Source: Bacillus sp. AZ43 (GTDB lineage: Bacteria; Actinomycetota; Actinomycetes; Mycobacteriales; Geodermatophilaceae). From it: a DNA stretch of 64,000 nt. The DNA is taken from positions 1 through 64,000 of the forward strand of contig SPQJ01000007.1 in NCBI GenBank assembly GCA_004570425.1. The letters are read 5' to 3'. Shown here in pieces: positions 1-7,104 of this stretch (position 1 is the stretch's first letter; the number at the start of each line of letters is the position of its first letter). The position numbers and the translations under genes are program-made. The notes beneath the pieces are model-generated. The model ran no database searches and had not been told where the DNA came from. It saw only the letters and a program-made list of their open reading frames with translations.

Positions 1-154
1 CCGTGGTCCATGCCCTCGTGACCACTCCCGTGGTCCATGCCCTCGTGACCACTCCCGTGGTCCATGCCCTCGTGACCACTCCCGTGGTCCATGCCCTCGT
101 GACCACTCCCGTGGTCCATGCCCTCGTGACCACTCCCGTGGTCCATGCCCTCGT
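1..154. repeat. 27-bp tandem repeat, about 5.7 copies, inside a coding region
   Basis: Five identical 27-bp units beginning CCGTGGTCCATGCCCTCG fill bases 1-135, followed by a partial sixth to about 154. The array may continue outside the window. The unit length is a multiple of three, so copy-number changes keep the minus-strand frame. Each unit adds SGHEGMDHG. The lack of sequence divergence suggests recent expansion or gene conversion. Confidence 0.95.
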
Positions 155-530
155 CGTCCTCGTCCTTGCCGAGCAACAAGAGCGGCGACGGCCGGTCGTG
201 TCCCTTCATTCCTGATCCGGCCCGCCGGATCAGGACAGCTCGGCCCTGGTCCAGAGCCACGGCGACGTCGCTGGGGCGCTGCACGTCCCCTCGGTGCCGC
301 GGCTCGGGAACCTGGCTCCAGAGCACGTCGACGGCTTCTGCGAGCTCCGGTCCGGGTTGCCCCAGGACGACCAGAAGGTCAGTGTCCGCGGGTGAGAGGG
401 CGCGCGGCCAGCCGCGCCGGTCCAGCTCGGCCTCGACGGACCACCGGAGCGTGGTCGCGGCCGGGGCATCGACGAGGAGTACCCGCGGCTTCGCCAGCGC
501 CCAGTTCCGCAGTCGGGCGATCAGGTCCAT
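1..530 (-). CDS. NuoB-like protein without iron-sulfur cysteines, with Met/His repeat tail (3' end outside window)
   Basis: The frame opens at ATG 530 and stays open to the left edge, so the C-terminus is missing. The start overlaps the nuoA stop (ATGGACCTGA), which implies translational coupling. Residues 1 to about 100 look like a NuoB fold: a 'TDLLVVLG' strand followed by a 'VPEPRH' segment resembling the 'MPEP' region of the NuoB/20-kDa complex I subunit. None of the cysteines that bind cluster N2 is present. After about residue 120 comes an acidic DEDDE stretch and then repeats of the unit SGHEGMDHG, encoded by the 27-bp tandem repeat. Inference: a degenerate complex I subunit that gained a metal-binding (Cu or Ni) tail. 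The NuoB likeness was judged by eye. An alternative is an unrelated nuo-operon protein. Confidence 0.6.
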   Translation of the reverse strand, partial: MDLIARLRNWALAKPRVLLVDAPAATTLRWSVEAELDRRGWPRALSPADTDLLVVLGQPGPELAEAVDVLWSQVPEPRHRGDVQRPSDVAVALDQGRAVLIRRAGSGMKGHDRPSPLLLLGKDEDDEGMDHGSGHEGMDHGSGHEGMDHGSGHEGMDHGSGHEGMDHGSGHEGMDH

Positions 531-862
531 CGCAGCGCACCTTCACGCCAGACGTAGGTGACACCGACGAGGAGCACGGCGAGGAAGCCGAACATCTCGA
601 TGACGGCCGTCGCCCCCATGTCCGCGACCACGACGGCCCACGGGTACATGAAGATCATCTCCATGTCGAAGGCGAGGAAGAGAACCGTGATCGCGTACCA
701 CCGCGCGTGGTAGCGGGAGACGGCGTGCTGCTGTGGGAGCAGGCCTGACTCGTACGGCAGGACGACGGCGGGCTCCCGGGCGGTGCGCAACGCCGCCGAC
801 AACGCGTACAGCCCGACGATCCCGGCCACGATCAAGGCGGCCATCGACAGCAGCGCAACCAT
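521..862 (-). CDS. nuoA: NADH-quinone oxidoreductase subunit A
   Basis: A membrane subunit of respiratory complex I (NuoA, ND3 family), 113 residues, the usual length. It shows a first transmembrane helix from about residue 1 to 25, the family motif YESG followed by a long loop, 'RWYAITVLFLAFDME' with the conserved FD(M)E, and two further helices. I chose ATG 862 because GAGGAGG lies six bases upstream. A longer frame to 928 lacks such a site. The stop overlaps the start of the NuoB-like gene, so this is the left-running end of a nuo operon whose remainder lies outside the window. No other complex I genes are visible here. Confidence 0.93.
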   Translation of the reverse strand: MVALLSMAALIVAGIVGLYALSAALRTAREPAVVLPYESGLLPQQHAVSRYHARWYAITVLFLAFDMEMIFMYPWAVVVADMGATAVIEMFGFLAVLLVGVTYVWREGALRWT

Positions 863-1022
863 GGCGCCCTCCTCGCCTTCCGACGGGAACAGCAGGGACT
901 GGGCCGCGAACGGCACAAACATCCGCACGGACGTCCGGGTGTGGCCGACTGTAGGGGTGGTCGAGGACGTTCGCGCGGTGAGGACCGCCCCGGCAACTGC
1001 GCCGGACCCGACACGCCAACTG

Positions 1023-1400
1023 TCAGTCGTCGTCCGGCGCCGCCTCCGAGAGAACGACCAACTGGCGTAGGCAGTGCTCCCGCAGTGGCTCGGGGAAACC
1101 CTCGGCCAGGCGGTAGTACACGACGCGCCCCTGCTTCCGGTTGGTCACCAGTCCCGCCGTGCGCAACAACCGGAGCGCGTACCCCACGGCGTCCTCGTTG
1201 GCCTCCAGGGCCAGCGCGAGATCGCCGACGCAGAGCTCTTCGACCATGTCGAGGGCGAACAGCACGCGGGCCCGGGTCGGGTCTGCCATCAAGCTCAACA
1301 CGCTGGTCAGCTGGGTAGCCTCCTCCCGGCTGGGCAGCCGAGCTCGGGCGTGTGCAACGCGTTCCGGGTCGACCGGATGGGCGTGGCCAGGTTCGGACAT
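1023..1400 (-). CDS. ArsR/SmtB-family metal-sensing repressor
   Basis: A 125-residue winged-helix repressor. The core 'LMADPTRARVLFALDMVEELCVGDLALAL' region, followed by 'AVGYALRLLRTAGLV' and 'GRVVYYRLA', is typical of ArsR/SmtB. The usual ELCVCDL motif is ELCVGDL here, which leaves Cys57. A second cysteine, Cys110, lies in 'REHC' near the C-terminus. That pattern recalls CmtR-type Cd/Pb sensors more than classical ArsR. His/Asp residues near the N-terminus could add ligands. ATG 1400 has GGAGGT nine bases upstream; longer frames run into the divergent gene. It is divergent from the cysteine-rich copper-storage gene at 1518, its likely target. The metal is not deducible from sequence. Confidence 0.85.
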   Translation of the reverse strand: MSEPGHAHPVDPERVAHARARLPSREEATQLTSVLSLMADPTRARVLFALDMVEELCVGDLALALEANEDAVGYALRLLRTAGLVTNRKQGRVVYYRLAEGFPEPLREHCLRQLVVLSEAAPDDD

Positions 1401-1426
1401 TCGAGAAACACCTCCATGTCGCTCAT

Positions 1427-1438
1427 ACCCGTACGGGT
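1427..1438. promoter_or_regulatory. Candidate ArsR-type operator (12-bp palindrome)
   Basis: ACCCGTACGGGT is a perfect palindrome located between the divergent repressor and storage-protein genes, where an ArsR operator would be expected. A related CCGTACG pair occurs at 6167-6182. Confidence 0.5.
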
Positions 1439-1517
1439 CTGCGGGTACGCCGAACACGTCGGCGACAGTCTCGAGCGGCATCCGAGCCGCCCGACGCCGA
1501 GTACCCGAGGAGTAGCC

Positions 1518-1925
1518 ATGACCGTGGCAGCCCAGATGCTCGATACCTACCCCAAGGACCTCGGCGGGGTGGACAAGCAGAAGCTGCTGGCCTGCATCGA
1601 GGCCTGCTTCGAGTGCGCCCAGGCGTGCACCGCCTGTGCCGACGCCTGCCTCAGCGAGGACATGGTCGCCGAGCTGACGAAGTGCATCCGCACCAACATC
1701 GACTGCGCCGACATCTGTGACACCACCGGCCGCGTGCTCTCGCGGCACACCGGCTACGACGCCAACCTGACCCGCGCGGTCCTCGAGGCCTGCGCTGCCG
1801 CCTGCAAGGCATGCGGCGACGAGTGCGAGAGCCACGCCTCAATGCACGAGCACTGCCGAATCTGCGCCGAGGCCTGCCGGCGCTGCGAGCAGGCCTGCCG
1901 CGACCTCATCACCTCACTGGGCTGA
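1518..1925 (+). CDS. Four-helix-bundle copper storage protein (DUF326/Csp type)
   Basis: A 135-residue protein with 18 cysteines spaced in CxxxC and CxxC patterns along predicted helices: residues 26-44 ('CIEACFECAQACTAC'), 56-67, 92-103 and 113-127. This is the signature of the DUF326/Csp proteins, which line a four-helix bundle with Cys thiols and store many Cu(I) ions. There is no signal peptide, so it should be cytosolic (Csp3-like). ATG 1518 has GAGGAG upstream. The divergent ArsR repressor probably controls it. The IS982 element begins about 90 bases past its stop. A decayed second copy lies at 7008-7095. Confidence 0.9.
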   Translation: MTVAAQMLDTYPKDLGGVDKQKLLACIEACFECAQACTACADACLSEDMVAELTKCIRTNIDCADICDTTGRVLSRHTGYDANLTRAVLEACAAACKACGDECESHASMHEHCRICAEACRRCEQACRDLITSLG

Positions 1926-2163
1926 CGGAGACTGGACGGCAGGTCGGCCCCGGAGGCGCCAAGGCCAGGAGCGGCCTGGACGACGCCCCGGGGCCGAACC
2001 AACGCTCCAGCGGCGCACTAGATGACCTATTCCAAGGGGTCGTGCGCCTCGGCGACGTTCCCGCGGAACGTCGGCGGTAGTGGTTCGGCGTGCCTTGATC
2101 AGGTGAGAGGCGAGGGTGCCCAGGCTCGGCGTTGGAACCCAACGTCGAACCGCGGAGGTCCTC

Positions 2164-2926
2164 GTGGACGCCGATCTGGACACCCTCGCGACCGCACTCT
2201 ACGTACGAGTCGATGACCTGTTGAAGGAGCTCCCGCAGCGGGCTCCGGCCCGGCCGAAGGTCGGGATCGCACCGAGAATCACCGACGCAGAGCTGATCAC
2301 GTTGGCGGTGATGCAGGCACTGGCCGGTCGCCACAGCGAGGCCCGCTGGCTGCGCTACGCCTGCTCCCACCTGCGGCATCTGTTCCCCTACCTGCCCGGC
2401 CAACCCGGGTACAACAAGCGGCTACGACACCTCGCCGACACCATCGCCTGGCTGATCACGGTGCTGGCCCGCGACACCAGCTTGTTCACCGACAACGTGT
2501 GGGTCGTTGATTCCACGCCGGTGGAGTGCGCCCGCTCCCGGGAAACGGTCCGCCGCTCGGATCTGGCCGGCTGGGCCGAGTACGGCTACTGCGCCAGCCA
2601 CTCCCGGTTGTTCTGGGGCCTGCGGCTACACCTGCTGTGCACCCTGCACGGGCTGCCGGTCGGCTTCGCCCTCACCGGCGCCAAGGCCGACGAGCGCACG
2701 GTGCTGCTCGACATCCTCGACACCGACCCCACCCTGACCGCCGACCGCCGCCAGCAGGTCGTGATCGCGGACAAGAACTACTACGGCCGCGAGTTCGAAG
2801 GCATCCTCACCGACGCGGGGTTGAACCTGCTGCGCCCGGCCCGCAAGGGCGAACCCGAACGCCCGGGGACGGGCTTCTTCAAGCCATTACGCCAGGTCAT
2901 CGAGTCGATCAACGACACCTTCAAAG
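2164..2926 (+). pseudogene. IS982-family transposase, 5' part (disrupted)
   Basis: The first part of a DDE transposase, with 'ITDAELITLAVMQAL', 'WVVDSTPVECARSR', 'GYCASHSRLFWGLRLH' and 'VIADKNYYG', diagnostic of actinobacterial IS982 transposases. GTG 2164 has GGAGG six bases upstream. The frame is broken after 'SINDTFK' by an IS3 element with an AAG target duplication. The missing end is at 5576-5727. The insertion should abolish transposition unless a complete copy elsewhere acts in trans. Confidence 0.9.
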
Positions 2927-2977
2927 TGAACCGTCCCCGGTCTCGTAGCGGGTCTGAATCCACGGGAGAGTGGAATC

Positions 2978-3274
2978 GTGCCCGCACCGAGGAAGTACCC
3001 CGACGAGCTGCGTGAGCGGTCGATCCGCTTCGCCTGCGACCTCGTCGACGGTCCAGAGAAACTGAGTGTCAACGCCGCCTGCCGGCGGGTGGGTGAGCAG
3101 CTGGGCATCCAGCCGGACACTCTGCGGAACTGGGTCAAGCAGGCCCGTGTCGACGCCGGCGCCGAGCCGGGGCTGACCACCGATGAGCGGGCCCGGCTGC
3201 GTGAGCTGGAGCGGGAGGTCCGCGAGCTGCGCCGCGCGAACGCGATCCTGAAAACGGCCTCGGCTTTCTTCGCG
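2978..3274 (+). pseudogene. IS3 OrfA (HTH protein), interrupted near its end
   Basis: The helix-turn-helix and leucine-zipper subunit of IS3 transposase: 'YPDELRERSIRFACDLV', 'GIQPDTLRNWVKQA', then the coiled 'LRELEREVRELRRANAILK'. GTG 2978 has GGGAGAG upstream. The IS110 insertion after 'ASAFFA' replaces the last codons. Without the insertion the frame would continue 'ELDRPSPR' and stop at 4605-4607, next to the orfB frame. That is the normal place for the programmed frameshift in this family. Confidence 0.88.
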
Positions 3275-4576
3275 TCAATGCCAGCATGAGAGCTGCCCGG
3301 CGGGGTTCGCTCCTTTCTTCGCTGCCCCGGCTGCGGCCGGTGGCTTGTCCAGCGATGTGCGGCCCCGCCGGGTTCCTCCGGTGGCGCGTGGCTTGATAGG
3401 AGCCTGCTCTCCGCTCGATTGAGGCGTGCCCGCGCCGCCGGTGCCCGACCGGTTCACCAACCCGCGGAGGAGCACCACCTTGATCGTCATCGGAGCCGAC
3501 TCGCACAAGCGCACGCACACCGTCGTCGCGCTGGACGCGGTCGGCCGCAAGCTGGCCGAGAAGACCACGCCGGCCACCAGCGAGGGTCACCTGGCGCTGG
3601 TCACCTGGGCGGCGCAGTGGCCCGAGGTCCGGTTCGCCCTCGAGGACTGCCGGCACCTGACCCGCCGACTCGAGCGCGACCTGCTCACCGCCGGCCAGCA
3701 GGTGGTGCGGGTGCCGACCCGGCTGATGGCCGGCGCCCGCCGAGGAGGACGGCATCCGGGCAAGTCCGACCCGATCGACGCCGAGGCCGTCGCGCTGGCC
3801 GCGCTGCGTCATGATGACCTGCCCATCGCCGAGCTCGACGGCCCCACCCGGGAGGTGAAGCTGCTGGTCGACTACCGCCGCGACCTGGTCGCCCAGCGCA
3901 CCCGGGTGCAGAACCAGCTGCGCTGGCACCTGCACGAACTCGACCCGGAGCTACACGTGCCCTCCAGAGGGCTGCGCCGCTACTGCGTCATCGACGACCT
4001 GCTCGACCGGCTCGCCGACCGCCCTGGCGTGGTCGCCCGGCTGACCCGCGCGCTGCTTGAACGCTGCCGCGAGCTGACCGGCCAGATCAACGCTCTGGAG
4101 GCCGAACTGAAGAGCCTGGTCGGCCGCCTGGCTCCGTCACTGCTGGCACTGCCGGGCTGCGGCGTGCTCGGCGCGGCGATGATCCTCGGCGAGACCGCCG
4201 GCGTACACCGGTTCCGCAACAAGGACGCCTACGCCCGGTTCACCGGCACCGCCCCCATCCCGGTCTGGTCAGGCAGCAACAGGCGCGATGGCAAGGTCCG
4301 GCTCAACCGCGGCGGCAACCGCACCATCAACACCGCCCTACACATGATCGCCGTGACCCAGATCCGCGGCGTCGGCCCCGGCAAGGACTACGTCGCCCGC
4401 CTCCATGCCTCCGGCAAGACCTCCACAGAGGCCGTCCGACTGCTTCGCCGACGGCTGTCCGACGCGGTCTTTGCCGCCCTCCGCGCAGACGCGCACTGCG
4501 CTCAAGCATCGCCGGCAGCGGCCCCGGCAGCGGCCCCGACCCCCGGCCTCCCGGCTGTGGCTTGACATAGGAGCAT
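3275..4576 (+). mobile_element. IS110-family element
   Basis: About 1.3 kb inserted in IS3 orfA. CGCG occurs at both junctions (3271-3274 and 4577-4580), so the exact cut is ambiguous. There are no inverted repeats, as expected for IS110, which recombines through a DEDD nuclease rather than a DDE enzyme. The non-coding stretch of roughly 200 bases before the transposase could hold the bridge RNA that many IS110 elements encode. I did not fold it. Confidence 0.85.
3480..4565 (+). CDS. IS110-family transposase
   Basis: A DEDD-type transposase of about 361 residues. The N-terminal RuvC-like half begins 'IGADSHKRTHTVVALD' and has 'KSDPIDAEAVA' and 'VDYRRDLVAQRTRVQNQLR'. The C-terminal transposase_20 domain has 'LLALPGCGVLGAAMILGE', 'DAYARFTG', 'NRGGNRTINTALH' and the serine-type 'SGKTSTEA'. 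TTG 3480 has GGAGG about ten bases upstream. The same frame also reaches GTG 3426, which has no clear ribosome site. The gene appears intact, making this the youngest and possibly active layer of the nested insertions. Confidence 0.88.
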   Translation: MIVIGADSHKRTHTVVALDAVGRKLAEKTTPATSEGHLALVTWAAQWPEVRFALEDCRHLTRRLERDLLTAGQQVVRVPTRLMAGARRGGRHPGKSDPIDAEAVALAALRHDDLPIAELDGPTREVKLLVDYRRDLVAQRTRVQNQLRWHLHELDPELHVPSRGLRRYCVIDDLLDRLADRPGVVARLTRALLERCRELTGQINALEAELKSLVGRLAPSLLALPGCGVLGAAMILGETAGVHRFRNKDAYARFTGTAPIPVWSGSNRRDGKVRLNRGGNRTINTALHMIAVTQIRGVGPGKDYVARLHASGKTSTEAVRLLRRRLSDAVFAALRADAHCAQASPAAAPAAAPTPGLPAVA

Positions 4577-4603
4577 CGCGGAGCTCGACCGCCCCTCGCC
4601 GCG

Positions 4604-5542
4604 CTGATCGACTACATCGACACCTACCGGGAGCAGTTCGGGGTCGAGCCGATCTGCCGGGTCCTGCGCGAGCACGGCCTGCAGATCGCCCCGAGCACCT
4701 ACCGGGCGGCTAAGCGGCGCCCGCCCTCGGCCCGCGCGCAGCGGGACACCGTGGTCCTGGAGCGCATCCGCACGGTGCACAGCGACCGCAAGATCGGCCG
4801 CGGGGTCTACGGCGTGCGCAAGGTGCACGCCCAGCTGCGCCGTGAGGGGGGCGTGGCCGGCCACCCGGTCTCCCGCCGCCAGGTCGAGCGGCTGATGCGC
4901 ACCGAGGGACTGCAAGGCGCCCGCCGCGGCCGGGCGTTCAAGACCACGCGGGCGGACTCGTCAGCGGCCCGACCGCCGGACCTGGTGCAGCGCGACTTCA
5001 CCGCACCGGCGCCCAACCGGCTGTGGCTGGTGGACTTCACCTACGTGCCGACCTGGTCGGGCATGGCGTTCACCGCCTTCGTCCACGACGCCTTCAGCCG
5101 GCGGATCGTCGGCTGGCGCACCGCCTCCTCCATGCCCACCGAACTGCCGCTGGAAGCTCTGGAGATGGCGCTGTGGACCCGGGAACGCGCAGGTGAGGAG
5201 ATCGCTGGCGTCATTCAACACAGCGATGCGGGCAGTCAGTACACCGCAATTCGATACCAGAACCGGCTCGCCGACGCAGGTGCGGTCGCCTCCATCGGCA
5301 GCGTCGGCGACTCCTACGACAACGCCCAGGCCGAGAGCCTGATCGGTCTGTACAAGACCGAGTGCACCCGCCGCGACGGGCCCTGGCGCAGCGTCGAGGA
5401 CCTCGAGCTGGCCACCCTGTCCTGGGTGCACTGGTTCAACAGCGCCCGCCTGCACAGCGCCCTCGACCACAGGCCCCCGGTCGAGGTCGAGCAGGAGTAC
5501 TACCGTTCCATCACCGCCGAGCAGCAGCCGCTGCCGGCATAA
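4604..5542 (+). CDS. IS3-family transposase OrfB
   Basis: The catalytic subunit of an IS3 transposase, translated by frameshift from orfA. In order: 'REQFGVEPICRVLREHG' (HTH_21), 'KIGRGVYGVRKVHAQLRREG', then the rve integrase core with DDE residues in 'LVDFTYVPTW', 'HSDAGSQYT' and 'DNAQAESLIGLYKTE'. The frame has no good start codon of its own near 4604, as expected for a frameshift product. The GTG at 4751 would remove the N-terminal domain. It is separated from its orfA by IS110, so the normal OrfAB fusion cannot form here. Confidence 0.88.
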   Translation: MIDYIDTYREQFGVEPICRVLREHGLQIAPSTYRAAKRRPPSARAQRDTVVLERIRTVHSDRKIGRGVYGVRKVHAQLRREGGVAGHPVSRRQVERLMRTEGLQGARRGRAFKTTRADSSAARPPDLVQRDFTAPAPNRLWLVDFTYVPTWSGMAFTAFVHDAFSRRIVGWRTASSMPTELPLEALEMALWTRERAGEEIAGVIQHSDAGSQYTAIRYQNRLADAGAVASIGSVGDSYDNAQAESLIGLYKTECTRRDGPWRSVEDLELATLSWVHWFNSARLHSALDHRPPVEVEQEYYRSITAEQQPLPA

Positions 5543-5575
5543 CCGCCCCGCTACAGAACCGGGGACGGTTCAAAG

Positions 5576-5727
5576 GTCAACTCGATCTCGAGCAACACGG
5601 CGGACACACCCCCGGCGGGGTCTGGGTCCGTGTCCTGCAACGCGTTCTGGCACTGACCGCCGCCATCTGGCACAACGACCGCAGCGGCGCCCCCGTCGCC
5701 CGCTGCCTCACCGCCTACGACCACTGA
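5576..5727 (+). pseudogene. IS982-family transposase, 3' part
   Basis: Joined to 2926, this gives 'NDTFK-GQLDLEQHGG' and ends 'AAIWHNDRSG...RCLTAYDH', the expected C-terminus of IS982 transposases, without any frameshift. It lacks its own start. Confidence 0.9.
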
Positions 5728-5748
5728 CCCCTTGGAATAGGTCATCTA

Positions 5749-6368
5749 GAGGTCGAGCTGCCACCGAACGACTTGACGAGGGCGTCGTGGTCACAACGAC
5801 AACCCGCACGCCATCGCCTCCGCGTACGCCGCACATCGTCGTGCTTTCGTCCAGTCGTCCGACATCGCGCAGTGTGTTGCCCGGTCGATGCCGAGCAAGT
5901 CGTCCGCGGCTGGCGTGCACCTCAACGGCGTATCGGGCCGCAAGGAACTGCTACACCCACCCGACGACTACAAAGACGCTGCGTGGATGGAACCCAGAAG
6001 ACTCTTCCGAGATATCGCCAGCAGGTGCAGCCCTCCAGGCGCTGCTACCGAGTTCTTCGTGGGACTCCAGCCATGCATCCCACACCGCCGCCACTCTCTG
6101 CACGGCGGCTCGATGGTGAGTACAACGCCAGCTGTTCCGACGGCAGTGTCGGCCTCCCCGGTTTATCCGTACGACCGTACGGGCATGCGGACGGTCGGGG
6201 TACTCCAACCGACCAAGCCTGCCCAGCACAGGCCCGGCGTCGCGGCCGCTGCCTACTGCAACCACGCACATGTGTCACCGGCTGCGGCGAACGGCTCGCG
6301 CGACGATGCAGCCATTCACCTACATCCCCCCATACACACCGACAACGGCAAGGACGGAGATCGGATCA
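5749..6368. other. 620 bases without a recognisable intact gene
   Basis: A plus-strand frame from about 5780 reads 'HNDNPHAIASAYAAHRRAFVQSSDIAQC' in pieces and looks protein-like for about 90 codons. It has no start near the IS boundary and loses coding character after about 6060. It may be the 3' remnant of a gene cut by the IS982 insertion. A CCGTACG pair at 6167-6182 resembles the palindrome at 1427-1438. The last 30 bases hold the ribosome site of the next gene. Confidence 0.4.
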
Positions 6369-6965
6369 ATGGCGACCAAGAAGAACGACGAGGCGAACGA
6401 GCACGGTCACGGCGGCAAGATGTCGCCCGACACCAGAATGTACCTGCGCTTCGCGGCCATGATCTTGACGGCCATGGTTGTGATGTACGGGGTCATGTTT
6501 GTCAGCTCCTGGGAGTGGGGGCACATCCGCTGGAGTCAGAGCCGCATGTTCATGGCGCTCACCATGGGCGGCACCATGGGGCTGATCATGCTCGGCTGGA
6601 TGCTCAACATGTACAAGAACGTGAAGGCGAACATCGCCATCGTGGCGGCGAGCCTCGTGCTGCTGGGGTTCGGAGTGTTCCTCGACCGCAGTCAGACGAC
6701 TGTCCAGGACAGCGCCTGGATGAGTGCGATGATCCCTCATCACTCGATGGCCATCACCCGGTCCGAGCGAGCCGAACTGTCCGACATTCGCGTATGCCAA
6801 CTGGCCGTTGAGATCAGCGAGGCACAGCGGCGGGAAATCGACGAGATGGACTGGCTGATCGAGGACATCGAGCGCAACGGAATCGCCGATACGCCCGAGG
6901 AAGCCGAGGCCCGACCTGTCCCTGACTTCGAGGCCTCGGCAGAGCGTGTCTGCGCTCCAGAGTGA
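6369..6965 (+). CDS. Membrane-anchored DUF305 protein
   Basis: 198 residues. After a His-rich N-terminus ('NEHGHGGKMSPDTRMYLRF') come about three Met-rich transmembrane helices (residues 20-110, including 'MFMALTMGGTMGLIMLGWML'). A soluble DUF305 domain follows with the family motif 'MIPHHSMAI' near residue 120. DUF305 proteins are four-helix, His/Met-containing exported proteins often found with copper-resistance genes; their biochemistry is poorly known. ATG 6369 follows GGAGA. The next gene is convergent. The domain has only one HH motif instead of two, so this is a half-length DUF305. Placement suggests periplasm-side copper or metal handling. Confidence 0.8.
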   Translation: MATKKNDEANEHGHGGKMSPDTRMYLRFAAMILTAMVVMYGVMFVSSWEWGHIRWSQSRMFMALTMGGTMGLIMLGWMLNMYKNVKANIAIVAASLVLLGFGVFLDRSQTTVQDSAWMSAMIPHHSMAITRSERAELSDIRVCQLAVEISEAQRREIDEMDWLIEDIERNGIADTPEEAEARPVPDFEASAERVCAPE

Positions 6966-7007
6966 CCGCGGCACCCTGGGTGTCAGGCTCCGCCCGTGTG
7001 CGCAGAC

Positions 7008-7095
7008 GCGGGAGTCCCGGTTGCGGCACAGCGGCTACGACGCCGACCTCGCACGGTCCCGCAGGCATGCTCGGCCACATGCGAGGCACAGCGCC
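7008..7095 (+). pseudogene. Decayed fragment of a DUF326 copper-storage gene
   Basis: Translation gives 'RHSGYDADLAR' and, after a frame change, 'QACSATCEAQ'. These align with 'RHTGYDANLTR' and 'EACAAACKAC' in the intact protein at 1518-1925. Nothing upstream or downstream continues the gene. It is a relic of a second copy between two convergent genes. Confidence 0.6.
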
Positions 7096-7104
7096 CGACG
7101 TGGC

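Larger units (their letters stand above)
2927..5572 (+). mobile_element. IS3-family element, itself interrupted by IS110
   Basis: The ends are TGAACCGTCCCCGGT at 2927 and the matching ACCGGGGACGGTTCA ending at 5572. A 3-bp target duplication AAG lies at 2924-2926 and 5573-5575, as is usual for IS3. It carries orfA and orfB. OrfA is split by an IS110 element near its 3' end. Confidence 0.93.
2018..5748 (+). mobile_element. IS982-family element interrupted by IS3 (which carries IS110)
   Basis: The outer element has inverted termini: GATGACCTATTCCAAGGGGTC at the left (from 2021) and its exact complement at the right (ending about 5745). CTAG abuts both ends. It is palindromic, so it may be a target duplication or part of the terminus. 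Removing the inner IS3 restores an uninterrupted transposase frame. Order of events: IS982 first, IS3 into its transposase, IS110 into the IS3. Confidence 0.9.

Noticed and set aside
1-154. CRISPR array at the left edge
   Set aside because: Units are contiguous 27-bp tandem repeats with no spacers, and they encode in-frame protein repeats.
3-215. Plus-strand 70-residue repeat ORF (VHALVTTPV)
   Set aside because: Opposite-strand reading of the repeat; the minus-strand frame is continuous with a gene coupled to nuoA.
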